Origin: Phaeoceros laevis
Taxonomy: Eukaryota; Anthocerotophyta; Anthocerotopsida; Notothyladales
Length of the DNA stretch: 64,000 nucleotides
NCBI GenBank assembly: GCA_049999765.1
Contig: JBNGIQ010009496.1
Location: 450,404-514,403 of the forward strand
Reading direction: 5' to 3'
How positions within the stretch are numbered: the stretch's first letter is position 1; every line of letters begins with the position of its first letter. The notes beneath the pieces were generated by a model. The model saw only the letters and a list, made by a program, of their open reading frames with translations. It was not told the DNA's origin and made no database searches. Of the stretch, positions 1-11,827 are shown one piece after another. A program made the translations under genes and the position numbers.

Positions 1-21
1 TTGCCGTAAAGAGAACTGCAG

Positions 22-2063
22 GATATCCAACTTTTCGAGGTGATGTTCTTAATGGCGAACAACTCTGGAGTCTAATTGAGGGCCTAGAAGCCAATGGGTT
101 GCTCTTTTATACGCATTTACTGACAGGTGTGGATCGTGCAAGGTATACCGGCTTGAACTGGTACGTGCGTGATGCTAAGGTCTGCTGAACAGATAGCTTG
201 ATGAAGCCTACATATTGTTTCATGGGACCAAGCAGGTTACATTGGGTCACTCTCGTTTCTTGAAACTGTTCTGCGTTTGGTGGAGAAACTTCGACTTGTG
301 AATCCCAACCTAATCTATGGTAAGATACCTAGTGTGTTAATCCTGCTGTACCCAACAATATCCATACCACGAGAAGTAGTTCATCCATGAAACAGAGGAA
401 GTTGTGTAGTTTTGCTTATTGTGTCACTTCCTTGCATGTGCTCTGGTGCCCAGTGTGCGATCCAGTGATGGGAGATCATGGACAACTGTATGTTAAGCCT
501 GACCTTGTGCCTGTTTATCGGGAAAAGGTATGTCTCGTCTGGTGTTCATCTTGTTTGTGGTTTTTTTATACCTTTGGGTGGAATATTGTAGCTTCAGGTC
601 TCGCGTGGGTTTATGTTAAAATTGCTGTCCTTTGTGCTTTTCACATAGGTTGTTCGACTATCCTCTATGCTTACCCCAAACCAATTTGAAGCAGAGCTTT
701 TGACGGGTGGCAGGTATGTAGTTCGCTTGCTTTTCCATCGTTTTAGGTTCTTAGTAAGTTTGAAAACACAGGTCTCTACCCTTAACAGGACGTTGAGCAA
801 TTCTTTCCTGGTATTGTGCCTCAAGTCATCACGAAGTTGGAAAATGAGTCAAGTAGAATCAACCTCACAAAATGAGGCCAGCTTAACTCACGGTGAGTGC
901 AGCCTTAAGAGGTTAGTTTGTCATCATGGTGCAGGGTTGAGACTGAGGCTGAAGCTCGGAAGGCGTGCAGGATTCTCCATGCTTGTGGGCCCTCCAAAGT
1001 ACAGCACTTTACTGGGTTGCATAAGCTACCCTTGCCAAATGTTCACAGTCCGTGTGTTTCAGATGTTACATCTGTTGAGCTTTGACATGCAGGTTGTTAT
1101 TACAAGTCTAGACGAGGGGACCAACTTACTTGTAGTTGGGAGTCATCAACAACAGAAGGCAAATATTTGAGTGCCCATTCATTCCTGTTGCAAACATCTT
1201 AGTTTCATCTTTCAGTGAAATGTCTTGTTGACTGAGAATTACAAATTGTGCCGGTACAACGATTTCAACATGTATAAACAGGGAGACGACCCCAAGCAAT
1301 TTAAGATACGCATCCCCAAGCTGCCATTGTATTTTACAGTGAAGTGTCCACTCTACTTCGTATTTTTGAGAAGAGCTGTTGCATGAGATATTACAGAGAA
1401 TAAGCAATTCCATGCTTTCTTTCAGGGTGCTGGAGACTTGACAGCAGCTCTGTTACTTGGGTGGAGCCATGTATGTCTAGACACCTTGCATTGGGTTCCT
1501 AATTCCGGGCAGGAATAGATACTGCCTTACTTGGATGAATCTAAGTGAGGCTAGGAACACGTCTGTTATGTCTTCACTCTGCTCGCAATTGATGGCAAAT
1601 CTAATCATCTCTGACCTTAAGCCCGGTGATATGCCTGTAGCAGACTTTCTGCAATTTGTCTTTACAACCAATGTCCCCGGCCTTCTCTGCAGAAGTATCC
1701 AGATGACTTGGACAGAGCTGCTGAGCTTGCTATTTCGAGCCTTCAGGTATGGGAAGGGGTTTCTCACTTGAGCAACATCAGCCACAGGTTGTGTTTACTT
1801 CTTTTGAGCAAAGTTCCCTGATTGTCTGTAGTCTGTATGTTATCATAGAAGGAAGCTGTTGCACAGCCACAGCATTCAAAGCGTATATTCCTGAGAGAAT
1901 GACTTGTTGTGGTGCTCTCCAGGCAGTCTTAGAGCGGACGTTGGCTGACTACGACGGAGCGGACGGAGCAGTGCCCTCTGTGAAGGGGCTGGAGTTGAGC
2001 CTCGTTCAGAGCCGACATTTCATCATGACTCCATCAGTGACTTACCAGGCTGAGAAATACTGA
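22..2063 (+). CDS. Pyridoxal kinase, 3' portion (5' end outside window)
   Basis: Phosphorylates pyridoxal, pyridoxine and pyridoxamine in the vitamin B6 salvage pathway (SOS4 in Arabidopsis). Ten exons fit: 22-126, 236-319, 454-527, 649-713, 935-998, 1093-1158, 1282-1338, 1426-1470, 1693-1746 and 1923-2063, with continuous phase. Translated blocks match the family in order: GYPTFRGDVLNG, LEANGLLFYTHLLTG, CDPVMGD, MLTPNQFEAELLTG, VVITSLDEGTNLLVVGSHQ, then the anion-hole/catalytic GAGD in GAGDLTAALLLGW, and a C-terminus ending AEKY. The sixth visible exon ends AAG|GCAAAT, so that intron appears to use a GC donor. About 251 residues are visible of a usual ~310; the N-terminus lies upstream of the window. 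No frameshift is seen, so the gene looks functional. Confidence 0.93.
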
Positions 2064-2608
2064 TGTATTCTTTCAGAGCATATGCGGGATTTGTTATGTA
2101 CTTCTAGCAAACCGAACATGTCAATTTAGTAGACATTCTATTTTTTACATCCTTGTGTCGATTCGGCTCCACGCCATGTAGTGGGGGCCAGACAAATTCC
2201 TTCCTCCAGGCTCCAACGCAAGGAGTCTGCAAATTGTAAATGTGTGTTTTACTCTCTTTGGAAGCTTCATGCATCTATGCTTCCGCAGTCAAATTGAAAT
2301 GTGTCTTCTTTCCTCTCTTTGGAAGCTTTCCTTCTCGGTCCTTCCGTCTCTGTTCCCGGCCGGTCCTCTGCTGTCTATGCACACGACATCAAAATTTGCT
2401 CAACGCTCAATACAGTGATGGCCCGGTTATCGAGTTTTGCTAGAGGACAGCATCGTAACATCTTGCCTGCGGTAATTTCTGCGTTGCGAAGAGATATCCT
2501 TGATGTGCACGGATGTTTGTCGACAATTGACGTTGCTCGGTAACTGCCTCCTAGTGTGGATAATCTCTGCGTATAATTCGACGGCCTCTGGAGCCTACGC
2601 AGCATCAC
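2064..2608. other. Spacer between pyridoxal kinase and GUCD1-like gene
   Basis: Holds the 3' flank of the kinase gene and the probable 5' leader of the next gene. A 16-base word, ctctctttggaagctt, occurs twice (near 2250 and 2316). Nothing else is recognised. Confidence 0.5.
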
Positions 2609-4738
2609 ATGGAGGTTGCTACTCCGGGTAGGCCTGCAATACGGTTGCGCCCATCTATCCTGAAGGAAGAGTGCTTCAGCAGCAACGATTTGAGCAGTGC
2701 GTGGATAGCAGACTCATTACAGGATTCTTATCTATGGAACACCTCCCAGGAACCTTTGATTGACTTGACATTGCCCGTTCCTCGATCTCGCTTCGTAGAG
2801 GTAACTTCCGCCGTTATTCTCATTGCCCTCCTGGTTTTGGAGGATTCATGCTACCTCAACGTTCGAACCTTCTGACTTTGACGTTGTTGACAGGTTCCGC
2901 ATGTGAGGCAAAGTTATTCATGGGACTGTGGGCTAGCATGTGTCCTGATGGTGCTTAATGCAGTAGGAGTCAAAGGTTGTGACCTGAAGTTCCTTGGCCA
3001 TCTTTGTGGCACTACCAGGTGGGAGGCATAGGAAAGCAGTTGCATCGTGTGAAGTTTCCTTTAGCCCGCACCCCGAAGGGTGGCGTTCATAGGACATAGT
3101 TTGGGGAGGACAGAAGAACATTGTGAATTGTTGCTTTTCTCAACTTCTGCATCTCAGGCTTGTGCTGGAAAAACGGAATGTAGACTCTCGTAGAAGCACC
3201 TTCCGCTGTGTTCCAATCCAACTGTGGCATTGAGCTACCATCACAGAGGAAACACATGCATCAGTAAGCAAGAATGCCAGTGGAAATACAGAACATGAAA
3301 CTTATGAGTGGTCTTGATGTGCAGACCTGGGGTTTCCACCAGACTACAGTGGTCTGCATCTGAGAATGACTATATCTGATGGGGTTTTGTCGTTTCTGCA
3401 GCATTTGGACAGTTGACTTGGCCCATTTGTTGCGGTACTTCGCAGTGGATGTGGCCTTCTTGACAGTAACTGTCGGAGCAAATCCAAACTATGCTGGGGA
3501 AACCTTCTACAAGGTCTTGATTTTCTCGTCGTCGTTTGCAGGATAACCTGAACATAAACTTGAAACAGTGCATGTGAATGCTCTCAGTGTAGGGGCTCTA
3601 TACCCTGTGTGCCAATCTGAATAGATCACTTTTGATTGAAGGAAAACCTGGAAGCCGACGGTGAACGGGTAAACAGGCTGTTTGAAAAGTCTGCACAAGC
3701 AGGGATACAAATCGTGGTAACTCCTGATCAAGTTATTGAGGCAATTTGAAGTCAATGCCTTGAGAGTGTTCTTGAGTGGAGTCTCTTCTGTCTGATGCCA
3801 GTGGAGAACAGTACCTGGGGAGGAACTTTCCATGCTGATTCTATCTGGACGGTATCTTGCAATCGCTCTTGTTGACAAAAGGAAGATGAGGTACGATGTA
3901 GTGACTTGGTGATTAAATATGTTAGGCCTCATCCCAAATGCTGGTAAGCGTATCCACAACTAGCATAAGTTGGTGTTGGGCAGCCGAGATCCCAGCGAGG
4001 CAAGCTGAACCCATGCCTTTAGGCATGACTTAGAAAAGGTGAGGGGTGTGATATGGATAATGAGATGAATCACAGCAACTATCACCAATTACTTACCCTA
4101 CAGATCTACACAGTAGGCCGCATGGAAATTGTCACCATATGCCATCGAACATTACTCTCATGCGTTGGTTTTGTGGCAGCTACCCATGGTTACAGGAACT
4201 TTGTATGGGAGATTGTTGTGGCCTCGTCACTGGATATGTGGGTGAGTACATTGTTTTTAACTTTTGACATCTATCCAGCGGCCATGAACTGGCAATGACT
4301 TCTGACAACTATCTCAAGCTGTCTCTCAGGCCACTACGTTGTTATATGTGGGTATGACATGGACTCGAACGAGTTTGAAATAAGAGATCCAGGAACCTAC
4401 AGGTACTGGACATTCCGTCATGTCTGCTGGCCTCTGAAGCAAGCCACCTGTTACTTCTCAGACGTTACATAGTTATCGTCTAACCCAAAGCTCTTGTGCA
4501 GTGGAAGCCGCAGGATTTCACTTGAAGCTCTCCATATAGCCCGGACATCATTTGGGACAGATGAAGATCTTCTCCTGGTATGCGTATTTGTCAGAGGAGC
4601 AAGATCTTCCGACTGTCTAAATTGCTTCCAACATGGGTTGTCTCTATTATCATGGTTCAGTGTTGTGAGTGCTGTGTTGTGGTTTAGGTATCCAGGACGA
4701 ATGCTGACAACGAGGTTGCCACTGCTAGTCTGTCATGA
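2609..4738 (+). CDS. Guanylyl cyclase 1 / GUCD1-like protein (C39-peptidase-like fold)
   Basis: Nine exons give a 284-aa protein: 2609-2800, 2894-3018, 3402-3513, 3642-3716, 3802-3890, 4180-4241, 4330-4402, 4502-4577 and 4688-4738 (855 coding bases, phases consistent). It matches plant guanylyl cyclase 1 and animal GUCD1. Conserved blocks are RFVEVPHVRQSYSWDCG, IWTVDLAHLL, LAIALVDKRKM, GHYVVICGYD, FEIRDPG and ARTSFGTDEDLLL. The family was named for reported cyclase activity, but Q-x-x-x-x-DCG-x-A-C, GHYVV and RDP look like the Gln-Cys-His-Asp set of C39 cysteine peptidases, so the in vivo activity is uncertain. ATG 2609 starts MEVATPGRPAIRL; no better upstream start is seen. The gene converges on the RCC1 gene, 258 bp away. 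Confidence 0.88.
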
Positions 4739-4996
4739 ACACCAGGTGAACCAGAGCATGATAGCTACAGAAGAGGGGCCTTTTCAATTGGCCACTGCAG
4801 TGCGGCGTTTGAGTGCGCTTCTAGTATGATGCACAGCATGTTGGATTCATTGCCATGCGGGGAGACTTGGGAGATTCCTAAACCAGGCACGTTGGACCTT
4901 TGATGTACAGACTACAAATGTTTGTATGTACATGTTGCTGAACTGGTGGGCGATACCTCAACGGTTAACTTACTAGTGCTATAAACAGCCTGGGAA

Positions 4997-7900
4997 CTAT
5001 AAACGGCGTAACTTCTGGGAAAGAGACTCCAATTCCCCTTTAGTATATGATCCCTGAGGACTTCCTTGATCTGCAGAATCAAACGCACCGTGATGGTACA
5101 CAGACGCAAACTGTGCTTTGGCTGGTCCAGGATACAGACGGCACCACGCCTCTATTTTCCGCTGCAGCATTACGTCCTTTACTTTGCCACGCATGCTGCG
5201 ATAAAAACCTTCCAAGTGAGCCAGGTTCTCGTCGCTTGCTTGAGCTATGTCTTTCTCCCAATCATCCAACAAGCTCTTCGAGATAGCTGTTGAACCTGGG
5301 CTGTACATTCTCCTGCTGCTGTCCCCAGTCGTGACCGGTCCATGTGAGTGCTCCACAGACGACCCCCCATAAAGTGCATAATGAAGTAGGTTCGCCCGAG
5401 ACTGAGCTGAACAAAGTTCAGCTTTCAACCAATGTATTTCCTCCAACGATTGTGCATACAAGGCATTTTCATGGTCACGACTCGCACTATCAGCAACCAT
5501 TCCTTTGTCACCCAGAGACCGCAACAAGGGGTCTCCTTCTAGACGAGATGATACTTCAGAATTTGGCTGGACATCCGAAATGATTGATGGGTCGCAAGTT
5601 CCACGACGTGCAGGCTTCGCTGGAGGCCACTTCACCTGGCAAGGCACCCAACTATCTGCCAGCTCCCCTCTGCCAAGAGCCCCGTGTTGTCCCCGACCCC
5701 AAGCCCATAAAACCAGCCCATTGCAGTCTAAGGCAACAGTATGAGCTGCCCCACAGACGAGAGTGCTGCTAGAACGCTTCGCAGGATGGACCTGTTTGCG
5801 GAACAGTAGAACTGGAGCTAGCGCATCACCGCCGGTGCCCATACCTGGACACAGACCAAAGCCCCCCTCCATACCCCAAGCCCAGATGCTGCCACTGGAC
5901 AACTCTAAAGAGGTATGGAACAGCCCACAGTCAACGGCAACTACTCGCTCAGACAATGGAAGTTCTTGCACGGGCTGCGGCAATGCACTGTTAGCAGTGG
6001 TTCCATGACCTAGTTGACCATTTTCACCTTGTCCAAAGGTCCAACACACACTGCCTTCTGATTCATAATGAGCTGGATGTTCATCTGTGATACACGCTAG
6101 GGTGACAACAACACTGTGATAAGCACCACATGCTATGAGAGTGTTGGCATCAACTTGTGCACCTAGGCTTCCAGACAAAAGCTGTGGAGAAGGCATACTA
6201 AGTTTGTGTCCAACCCCAAGCTGGCCATGCCTGTTATCTCCCCAGGCATAGCATGCGACACTTGCTGTTCCTTTCACAGGTCTTACAAGAGCAAGTACAT
6301 GCTCACCACTGCCACAAGCAACCTTCAGGACCTCTGATTTGACGTTAACTTCCCTTACCAAATCAGGGTGTTCAAATACTGACCAAGAAACGATCTTCTC
6401 AGCATCCCAGAACCATAAACCACCATCCTCATCAATAACACACGACATCATTCCACCAGCTCCTACTGCCACAGCCTGTTCAATTCATACCAAGTGTGTT
6501 AGGCAAAGAGTATCCACACTGCTTTCCTTTGTACAAACAGGAGTAACGTTGGAAATTGAGATACAGCCAAATCCTGACAATCTCACCTTCACGATTCCCT
6601 CCTCAGCCTTGAACCTTCCACCATCCTGAGCAAGCTCAGATGGTTCATTGCATGCGCCAGACCCCTTCAACCTAGTCACACGGCCTGGCTTTGAAGTTGG
6701 CCCATCACGACCCAGCTGACCGTCCGTCCACCTGTCAAGGAGAGTACTAGATTTTCTGATCAAGTCACTCAAAACTTAACCATGCCGTGCAAGTCTTCTC
6801 TCTCTGTGGTCAGCCACTAAAAAAGAGTCTCCCCACACTCAATATCATGACCGGATACAAGCATTGTAGCCCCAAGACCAGATTGTTCCATCTTCTGCTA
6901 CCACACAATAGCCTCATAAGCTACAAGTGCTCAAGAAAACATTATGCAACCTCCGAAGTACGTAGAACAGCGAGGAGGATACTTGGAACACTGCCACAAC
7001 ATATTCAAGAACAATACAATCATTCTGGGACAAACCTGCTAGAGCCAGGCTGTGGTATGCACCAGCGGCAATGCTCACGATGTTCGCTTCAGTTCCACTA
7101 GGCAATACGGACGTAGAAGGCCCCCCCAACTCTTCATTTCCGTCAGAAGATACCGCTTCCATATTTGCAACATCGGAGGTGAACGAGATGTGCACTGGAG
7201 AAGGCTCATCCAATTCCTTGCCAGTACCCAGCCTACCAAACATACCCCGGCCCCAAGAGTACACAGACCCGTTCTCTGAGTTCCACGAAACAATACAGGC
7301 TGGATGTTAGCAACTCTGAAGCTAGCAGAACAATAACCATACAGACAGTGACTTGAACAATGTGATCAGAGAGTTGACCCACAAAAGATATACGTGCACC
7401 TGCCCTAATTGCACATTGGCTGAAAACACTTCTGAATGTGGACTTTCGTATAGTAGGGAATGCGCATGACAAGCGCTTGCCCCGTGGAAAAAGCCCTACG
7501 GTTGTCTGGCCGCTGCACCTCAAGAATGAATTCAAAAGGAGCTTTGTTTCTTGGCCGGGCATGGTCTGACAATCTATAGGAGATTACCCAAACCACGCAT
7601 GCCTAACAGTAGGAACCAGCTGCAAAAATGCAGCAGACAATGCACCTGCTCCGAACACACTGTGGTTGCAGACACTTCTAAATGTGAACTTTCATATAGT
7701 AGAGACAAGGCATGACAAGCCCTATCTCCGTGGAAAAAGCCCTACGGTTGTCTGGCCGCTGCACCTCATGAGTAGATTCACAAGGTGCTTTGTTTCTCGG
7801 CCGGGCGTGGTTGAACAATCTATAGAAGATTGCCCAAACTACGCATGCCTAACAGTTATGAAACCAGCTGCAGATTTTGCGCTATAAATGCAGCTGATCC

Positions 7901-8228
7901 AAATGCAAAATGGTTACACACGCTTTAGGTGTGAACTTTCGTATAGTAGAGACAGCGCATGACAAGCGCTATCCCCGTGGAAAAAGCCCTACGGTTGTCT
8001 AGCCGCTGCACCTCATGAAAAGATCAAAACGAGCTTTGTTTCTTGGCCGAGCGTGGTCGAACAATCTAGAGAAGATTGCCCAAACCACAGAAGCCTAACA
8101 GTATGAACCAGCTGCAGATTTTGGACAACTTGCAAGAAGACTAGTGTTTATTAAGTACCCGTTAGAGCCAGCGTATGAGCCTCCCCGGCGGCGAGCTGCG
8201 CCACCACGGCCCCTGATGAGTCCTCCAT
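4997..8228 (-). CDS. RCC1-repeat (beta-propeller) protein with C-terminal coiled region
   Basis: Five exons on the minus strand: 8159-8228, 7036-7299, 6852-6912, 6587-6731 and 4997-6475 (2019 bases, 672 aa). Start ATG at 8228 gives MEDSSGAVVAQLAAGEAHTL, a typical first RCC1 half-repeat, which splices to CIVSWNSENGSVYSWGRG. Further repeats are clear: YSWGRGMFGRLGTG, GAYHSLALAG, GTIWSWGYNACI, DGQLGRDG, YAWGDNRHGQLGVG, WTFGQGENGQLGHG, WAWGMEGGFGL and WAWGRGQHGALGRG. The last ~170 residues leave the propeller and contain a helical stretch (DWEKDIAQASDENLAHLEGF, FYRSMRGKVKD). RCC1 propellers act in Ran exchange, UV-B sensing and organelle RNA processing; which applies here cannot be told. The 859-bp first intron carries a tandem repeat array. 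Phases are continuous throughout. Confidence 0.9.
7400..8125 (-). repeat. Three tandem ~245-bp repeats in intron 1 of the RCC1 gene, candidate structured RNA
   Basis: Three imperfect copies begin near 7405, 7650 and 7893 (landmark gtggactttcgtatagtag and variants at ~7437, 7684 and 7930), period about 244-245 bp. On the plus strand each copy has a small hairpin with loop atgacaa: stem agcgc/gcgct in copies 1 and 3 but aaggc/gccct in copy 2, where the third pair changes C-G to G-C together. A second stem is ccgt/acgg around ggaaaaagccct. On the minus (transcribed) strand a longer hairpin pairs gcgtggt with accacgc and caatct with agattg. No long open frame is shared by the copies. Could be a non-coding RNA family, a SINE-like element, or a satellite. 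Confidence 0.7.
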
Positions 8229-8940
8229 CTGCCCCGTGCAGTTGTCCACCTCCCCAATTGCGGGTTCTGTTACCCGCGTCTTCTAGGGTTACGAGAGGGG
8301 TTTTAGGACTGCGAGCATTAGGGCTTTTGCCAAATGCGAGGGCGACAAGCACTACAATTGGTTTCTTTTTTTTTGGAGCGTTTTTTAGGGCAAGGAACCT
8401 CCAAGAATCATGCTTGCCATTATTTAGACTAGATATAACATGAAGCAGATAACTTATCACTTACAAGTACTCAGCGCTCCTTCAGTACTCGCATGTAAAT
8501 TTGTATTGTAGAAGGTGCAGTGCTACCCGTTTCTGGGCAAGCATCCCGCAAGACCAAGTCTACCTGATTCGACAATGTTGGCTGGTCAAGACTGGTCCTT
8601 GCTTAGTCTAGGTCCTTGAAGCCCAAGGTTTCAAGCATTTCCATGGATGTTCTGCCTTCAGCTTGAAGGAGCATAGGTCAGCCTGCAAGGGGAAGATGCA
8701 ACCTGGCACAGCCGTGCTACAGCCTGTGCTACAGCCGCGTCGCACCGCGGTGGTCAAAATCGTTACGCAATCTGCGCGCCTTCCTTCGATTGAAGCAACT
8801 CAGCCGCCTTTTTGGAAGACGACCTGCGGACGAATAAAGCTCATCGGCCGAGGCTGAGCAGCCATGGATTGGAAGCACTGGTGCTCGTTGTCAAGGAGCT
8901 GTGTAGTATCCCCCCTCCAGGAGTTTGTGGACAAGGGCTG
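8229..8940. other. Divergent intergenic region between RCC1 and PGG genes
   Basis: About 710 bp between divergent start codons. It must hold both 5' leaders and promoters. A run of t's lies near 8367-8374. No TATA box was placed with confidence. Confidence 0.4.
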
Positions 8941-10151
8941 ATGAATGCGGAAATTGAATGCTCAAGCTTGCGACACTTGGAGCTACTTCAGGAGCAGTGT
9001 CCTGCTTGCGATTGTGATTCCGTGAAACCTCGTGGCAATGATGAAGGTGATCAATTCCCTAGCTTTTCGTGAGACACCAGACAGGCAATGGGGTCAGCTT
9101 GACGCACATCAGGGTGTACTGTGCCAGGGGATGTGATGACATGTTTTTTTATCGCGTCTTGCAGCTCCTAGCAAAGAGGAAATTCTGCTGGCTGTCAATC
9201 TCCTGAGAGCTCCGGCCGTGCGCAGAGTGGTGAGACAAGTTAGGCATCAGATAAGGAGGACGGAAGATTCTGAAAGTTCCACCGCTGCTCAATCTGGTGG
9301 GCTCACTGAAGCTGATCTTGAGGTATGCAGAGGACCTAACCTTTTTCAAGTTTTGCAGCGGCAAGGCGGAGAGTTCCTAATTTGCTGTCAGAGTCTTGCA
9401 GGCAAACAACACCCGGCGTGACACCACCATTGAGAACAGAGTTGCCCGAACCTGGGTGCGGAGAAGGCTTGTATCACTGCAGCAAAGGATCAGGAGGAAG
9501 CTTGGGGCGCACAAGTATAAGGACAAGACCTATAACGCTGATCTGCATGTCCAAGGCTACTCCAGTGCCACCAACACGGTGGTGGTGGTGGCCGCCCTAA
9601 TAGCCACCCTGTCATTCGCTGCCCTGCTGGCGCCACCTGGGGGTATCCACGGGGACGAGGATGGACGTCATGGCATAGCAAAGCTGGCCGGCAAGCAGGC
9701 CTTCCAGGTCTTTTATGTCGCGAACGGAATGGCACTGTTTGTATCGCTGCTTACCATCCTGATCCTTACTTCAGTGGTGCCACGCTCTCACAATGAAGCC
9801 AGAGTTTTGTACGAGCAGGGCAAAGTTCTTGTCTGGATTGCAACAATGTTGACCGTTTTATCCTTCAGCTCTGCTGCCTACATTGTAGCAGGCCCTGCGC
9901 ACAGGATGCTGGCCTGGATCATGTTCGTCGGAGCTGGTGCCACCATGTTAAGCTTGTTTGGAACTGTTGCAGCAGTATCAGTGAAAAGGAGGATCAAGAA
10001 ACTGAGAAGCAACAGGCGCAAGGCAGAGCAGATGTCTCAACAGCTACAGGGCAAAGGTGTCCTGAAAGTGCGCCCTTGGTCCCGTTCGAGATTTGTAGCA
10101 GGCGTCTTCCCAGCTGTCTCCCCAGCAACGGGTGCCGAGCTACCGCGATAA
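8941..10151 (+). CDS. PGG-domain membrane protein (ankyrin-type family, ankyrin repeats absent)
   Basis: Three exons, 8941-9046, 9165-9322 and 9402-10151 (1014 bases, 337 aa), phases consistent. The C-terminal half is a PGG domain as in ACD6/ITN1-type proteins: VVVVAALIATLSFAALLAPPGG followed by FYVANGMALFVSLL. Four membrane segments are visible at about residues 147-167, 192-214, 231-251 and 255-275. A basic segment (VKRRIKKLRSNRRK) follows the last one. The usual N-terminal ankyrin repeats are not seen: only ~90 residues precede the basic pre-domain, including MNAEIECSSLRHLELLQEQC. Either ankyrin exons lie further upstream and were missed, or this is a stand-alone PGG protein. ATG 8941 is the first in-frame ATG found. 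Family role: membrane-associated signalling in salt and defence responses. Confidence 0.78.
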
Positions 10152-10202
10152 GTAAGAGCAGGGCAGAGTGCTACAGTGTAAATTGCAGCAAGCTTCCCCG
10201 CT

Positions 10203-10370
10203 GTTCAGCCCTGCTGCCTACTGTCCGCCGGCCCTTGACATCCGATGCTACCATGGGTGATTTGCGTTGAAGCTGGTGTGAACTGTTGCAGCAGTTTCAG
10301 TGGGAAAAAAAAGAAAAAGTGACGAAAATTGCTGAGAGTCAAATGTTGAAGGCCTGCCAGGGCAAGTTGA
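10203..10370 (+). pseudogene. Decayed tandem copy of the PGG gene 3' end
   Basis: The stretch resembles 9865-10060 of the gene just upstream. Both contain ttcagcYctgctgcctac, then ccggccctt/caggccctg, gatgct, accatg, and finally gaactgttgcagcag with tttcagtg or tatcagtg. Spacing shows deletions and the frame is broken (tga after gtgattt...gt). It reads as a truncated, non-functional duplicate in the 3' flank. Confidence 0.6.
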
Positions 10371-10969
10371 TGTTCCATCCTTCGTCCTGCTTCGTTTTTG
10401 CAACAGCCGTCACCTCCGTGGCAAAGGAGCCTGCCTGCAGGGGTGACTGCACCTGGCTGATTGCTGCTGTGTCTGGAGTGTAGTATCATGCTGCCTTTCG
10501 GAAGCTCCTCTGTTTCTGCAACCTGTTGATAAGTCTTCCCTGCATATCTGTTGCATTCTCGTGCATACAGTCGACCCTCTTTATCTGTTACCCCTAGGGA
10601 GTAGTGAAATCAACAACACGTACAAAGGTGAAAGTGTTGTAAGCAGAGGTACTGACGCTTAAAATTTACTTAATTAGTTAAGTAACTGATTACACATTAA
10701 TGTTTGCTCTCTTCCTCTTTCTCTTGCGCTTCCCAAAGTGACCATATACTCATGTTTTTTATTCACGTTCAGGCGTCATAGCCTCACGGCTGCATACGCC
10801 TAATGATAAATAAATAAATAAATTACACATTAATGCAGTAATTAGCCAATTAGTGGCCTATGTATGCATTAATGAGCCCATTAGCGGCCTATGTAGTCAT
10901 AAAATATTGTGTGATAGGAGTTTTCCGTGTAGACTTCAAGTGGAGACTTTAAATGATGAAGCTCTACGG

Positions 10970-11125
10970 CTCGTTCCAATTGTTGGAGACGCTTGAGCGT
11001 GCTTCCAATTGTAGAAGAAGCTTAAGCGTTCTTTCGATTGTCGATAAGAAGCTTGAGTGTTCTTCCAATTGTCGGGAAGAAGCTTGAGCATTCTTCCAAT
11101 TATTGAGAAGCTTGAGAGTTCCCAC
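10970..11125. repeat. Short tandem repeat, ~36-bp unit, about four copies
   Basis: Variants of ttccaattgtcgggaagaag followed by cttgagcgttc recur about four times, with substitutions and small length changes. It lies inside the transposon-like element. Confidence 0.75.
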
Positions 11126-11415
11126 GACATTTTGAGGGCGTTGCACCAAATACAAGTCCACACATTCAATTGCAGCAATTAAATTTTGATAAGTCATGGG
11201 ATTTCTTTCCTTGACACATATAGTTGCTTCCTCATCATCACCAGACCCATTATCATGATTTCCCACAGCTCATCGTGAGTAGGAATGTAGGTTGGAGGAA
11301 AAGTATGTGTTGTCACCACTTCACACATACAGTACATGCTTACTCCTCTGCACACATGTTTGGCATGATTCTGGAATCCAAGGTTAAATCTTTAGGTGGT
11401 GGAGAAAGTTCCTCA

Positions 11416-11511
11416 CATCATTAATTTGGTCTTAGATTGACATAGCTATGTCACTCACATCTTCATCATTAATTTGGTCTTAGATTGACATAGCTATGTC
11501 ACTCACATCTT
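11416..11511. repeat. 48-bp direct repeat, two copies, containing a 14-bp palindrome
   Basis: Two identical adjacent copies (11416-11463, 11464-11511). Each contains gacatagctatgtc, which is its own reverse complement. Confidence 0.9.
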
Positions 11512-11827
11512 CATCAACCTGTTCAATTACTTCTCTTCACTCATTCAAATAAAACTCCCCTCACCAAGATGTATACCTTGTGCTTGGCTCCCTATAGGCT
11601 CCGTCGGCTCAGCTTTCGTAGAGGTGTATCCTCCCTTACAATTACCTATAATAACATTACAGGGGGCATATTTGAATATGATATATATGATATTTCTATA
11701 TAAGGGTTTTGAACTTGAGTAACAAATAACACTTACCAGGTGTTCCCTAATGCGGAGTAGCCAACCCAGTAACGAATAGAGGAATTTCACTTAAAGAGGG
11801 GACAATTAAAGAGGGTCGACTCTATAG

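Larger units (their letters stand above)
10568..11827. mobile_element. pogo/Tigger-like DNA transposon relic with 17-bp terminal inverted repeats
   Basis: Left end: TA then cagtcgaccctctttat at 10568. Right end: the near-complement ttaaagagggtcgactc at ~11807-11823, followed by TA. The cagtcgaccctc end and TA flanks are characteristic of the pogo/Tigger branch of Tc1/mariner elements. Subterminal agtgaaat occurs inside both ends. The interior is AT-rich. On the minus strand, 11266-11100 reads as a decayed acidic segment plus PMTYQNLIAAIECVDLYLVQ, which could be the tail of a Tigger transposase (weak). No intact transposase is present. Confidence 0.65.

Noticed and set aside
7233-7562. 109-codon minus frame starting in the first intronic repeat, which could be read as an alternative RCC1 first exon
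   Set aside because: The other two repeat copies break this frame, and the exon at 8159-8228 gives a proper RCC1 start with correct phase.
8095-8460. 121-codon Arg/Gly-rich minus frame
   Set aside because: Overlaps the RCC1 first exon in another frame and reads into its leader; composition is an effect of GC-rich sequence.
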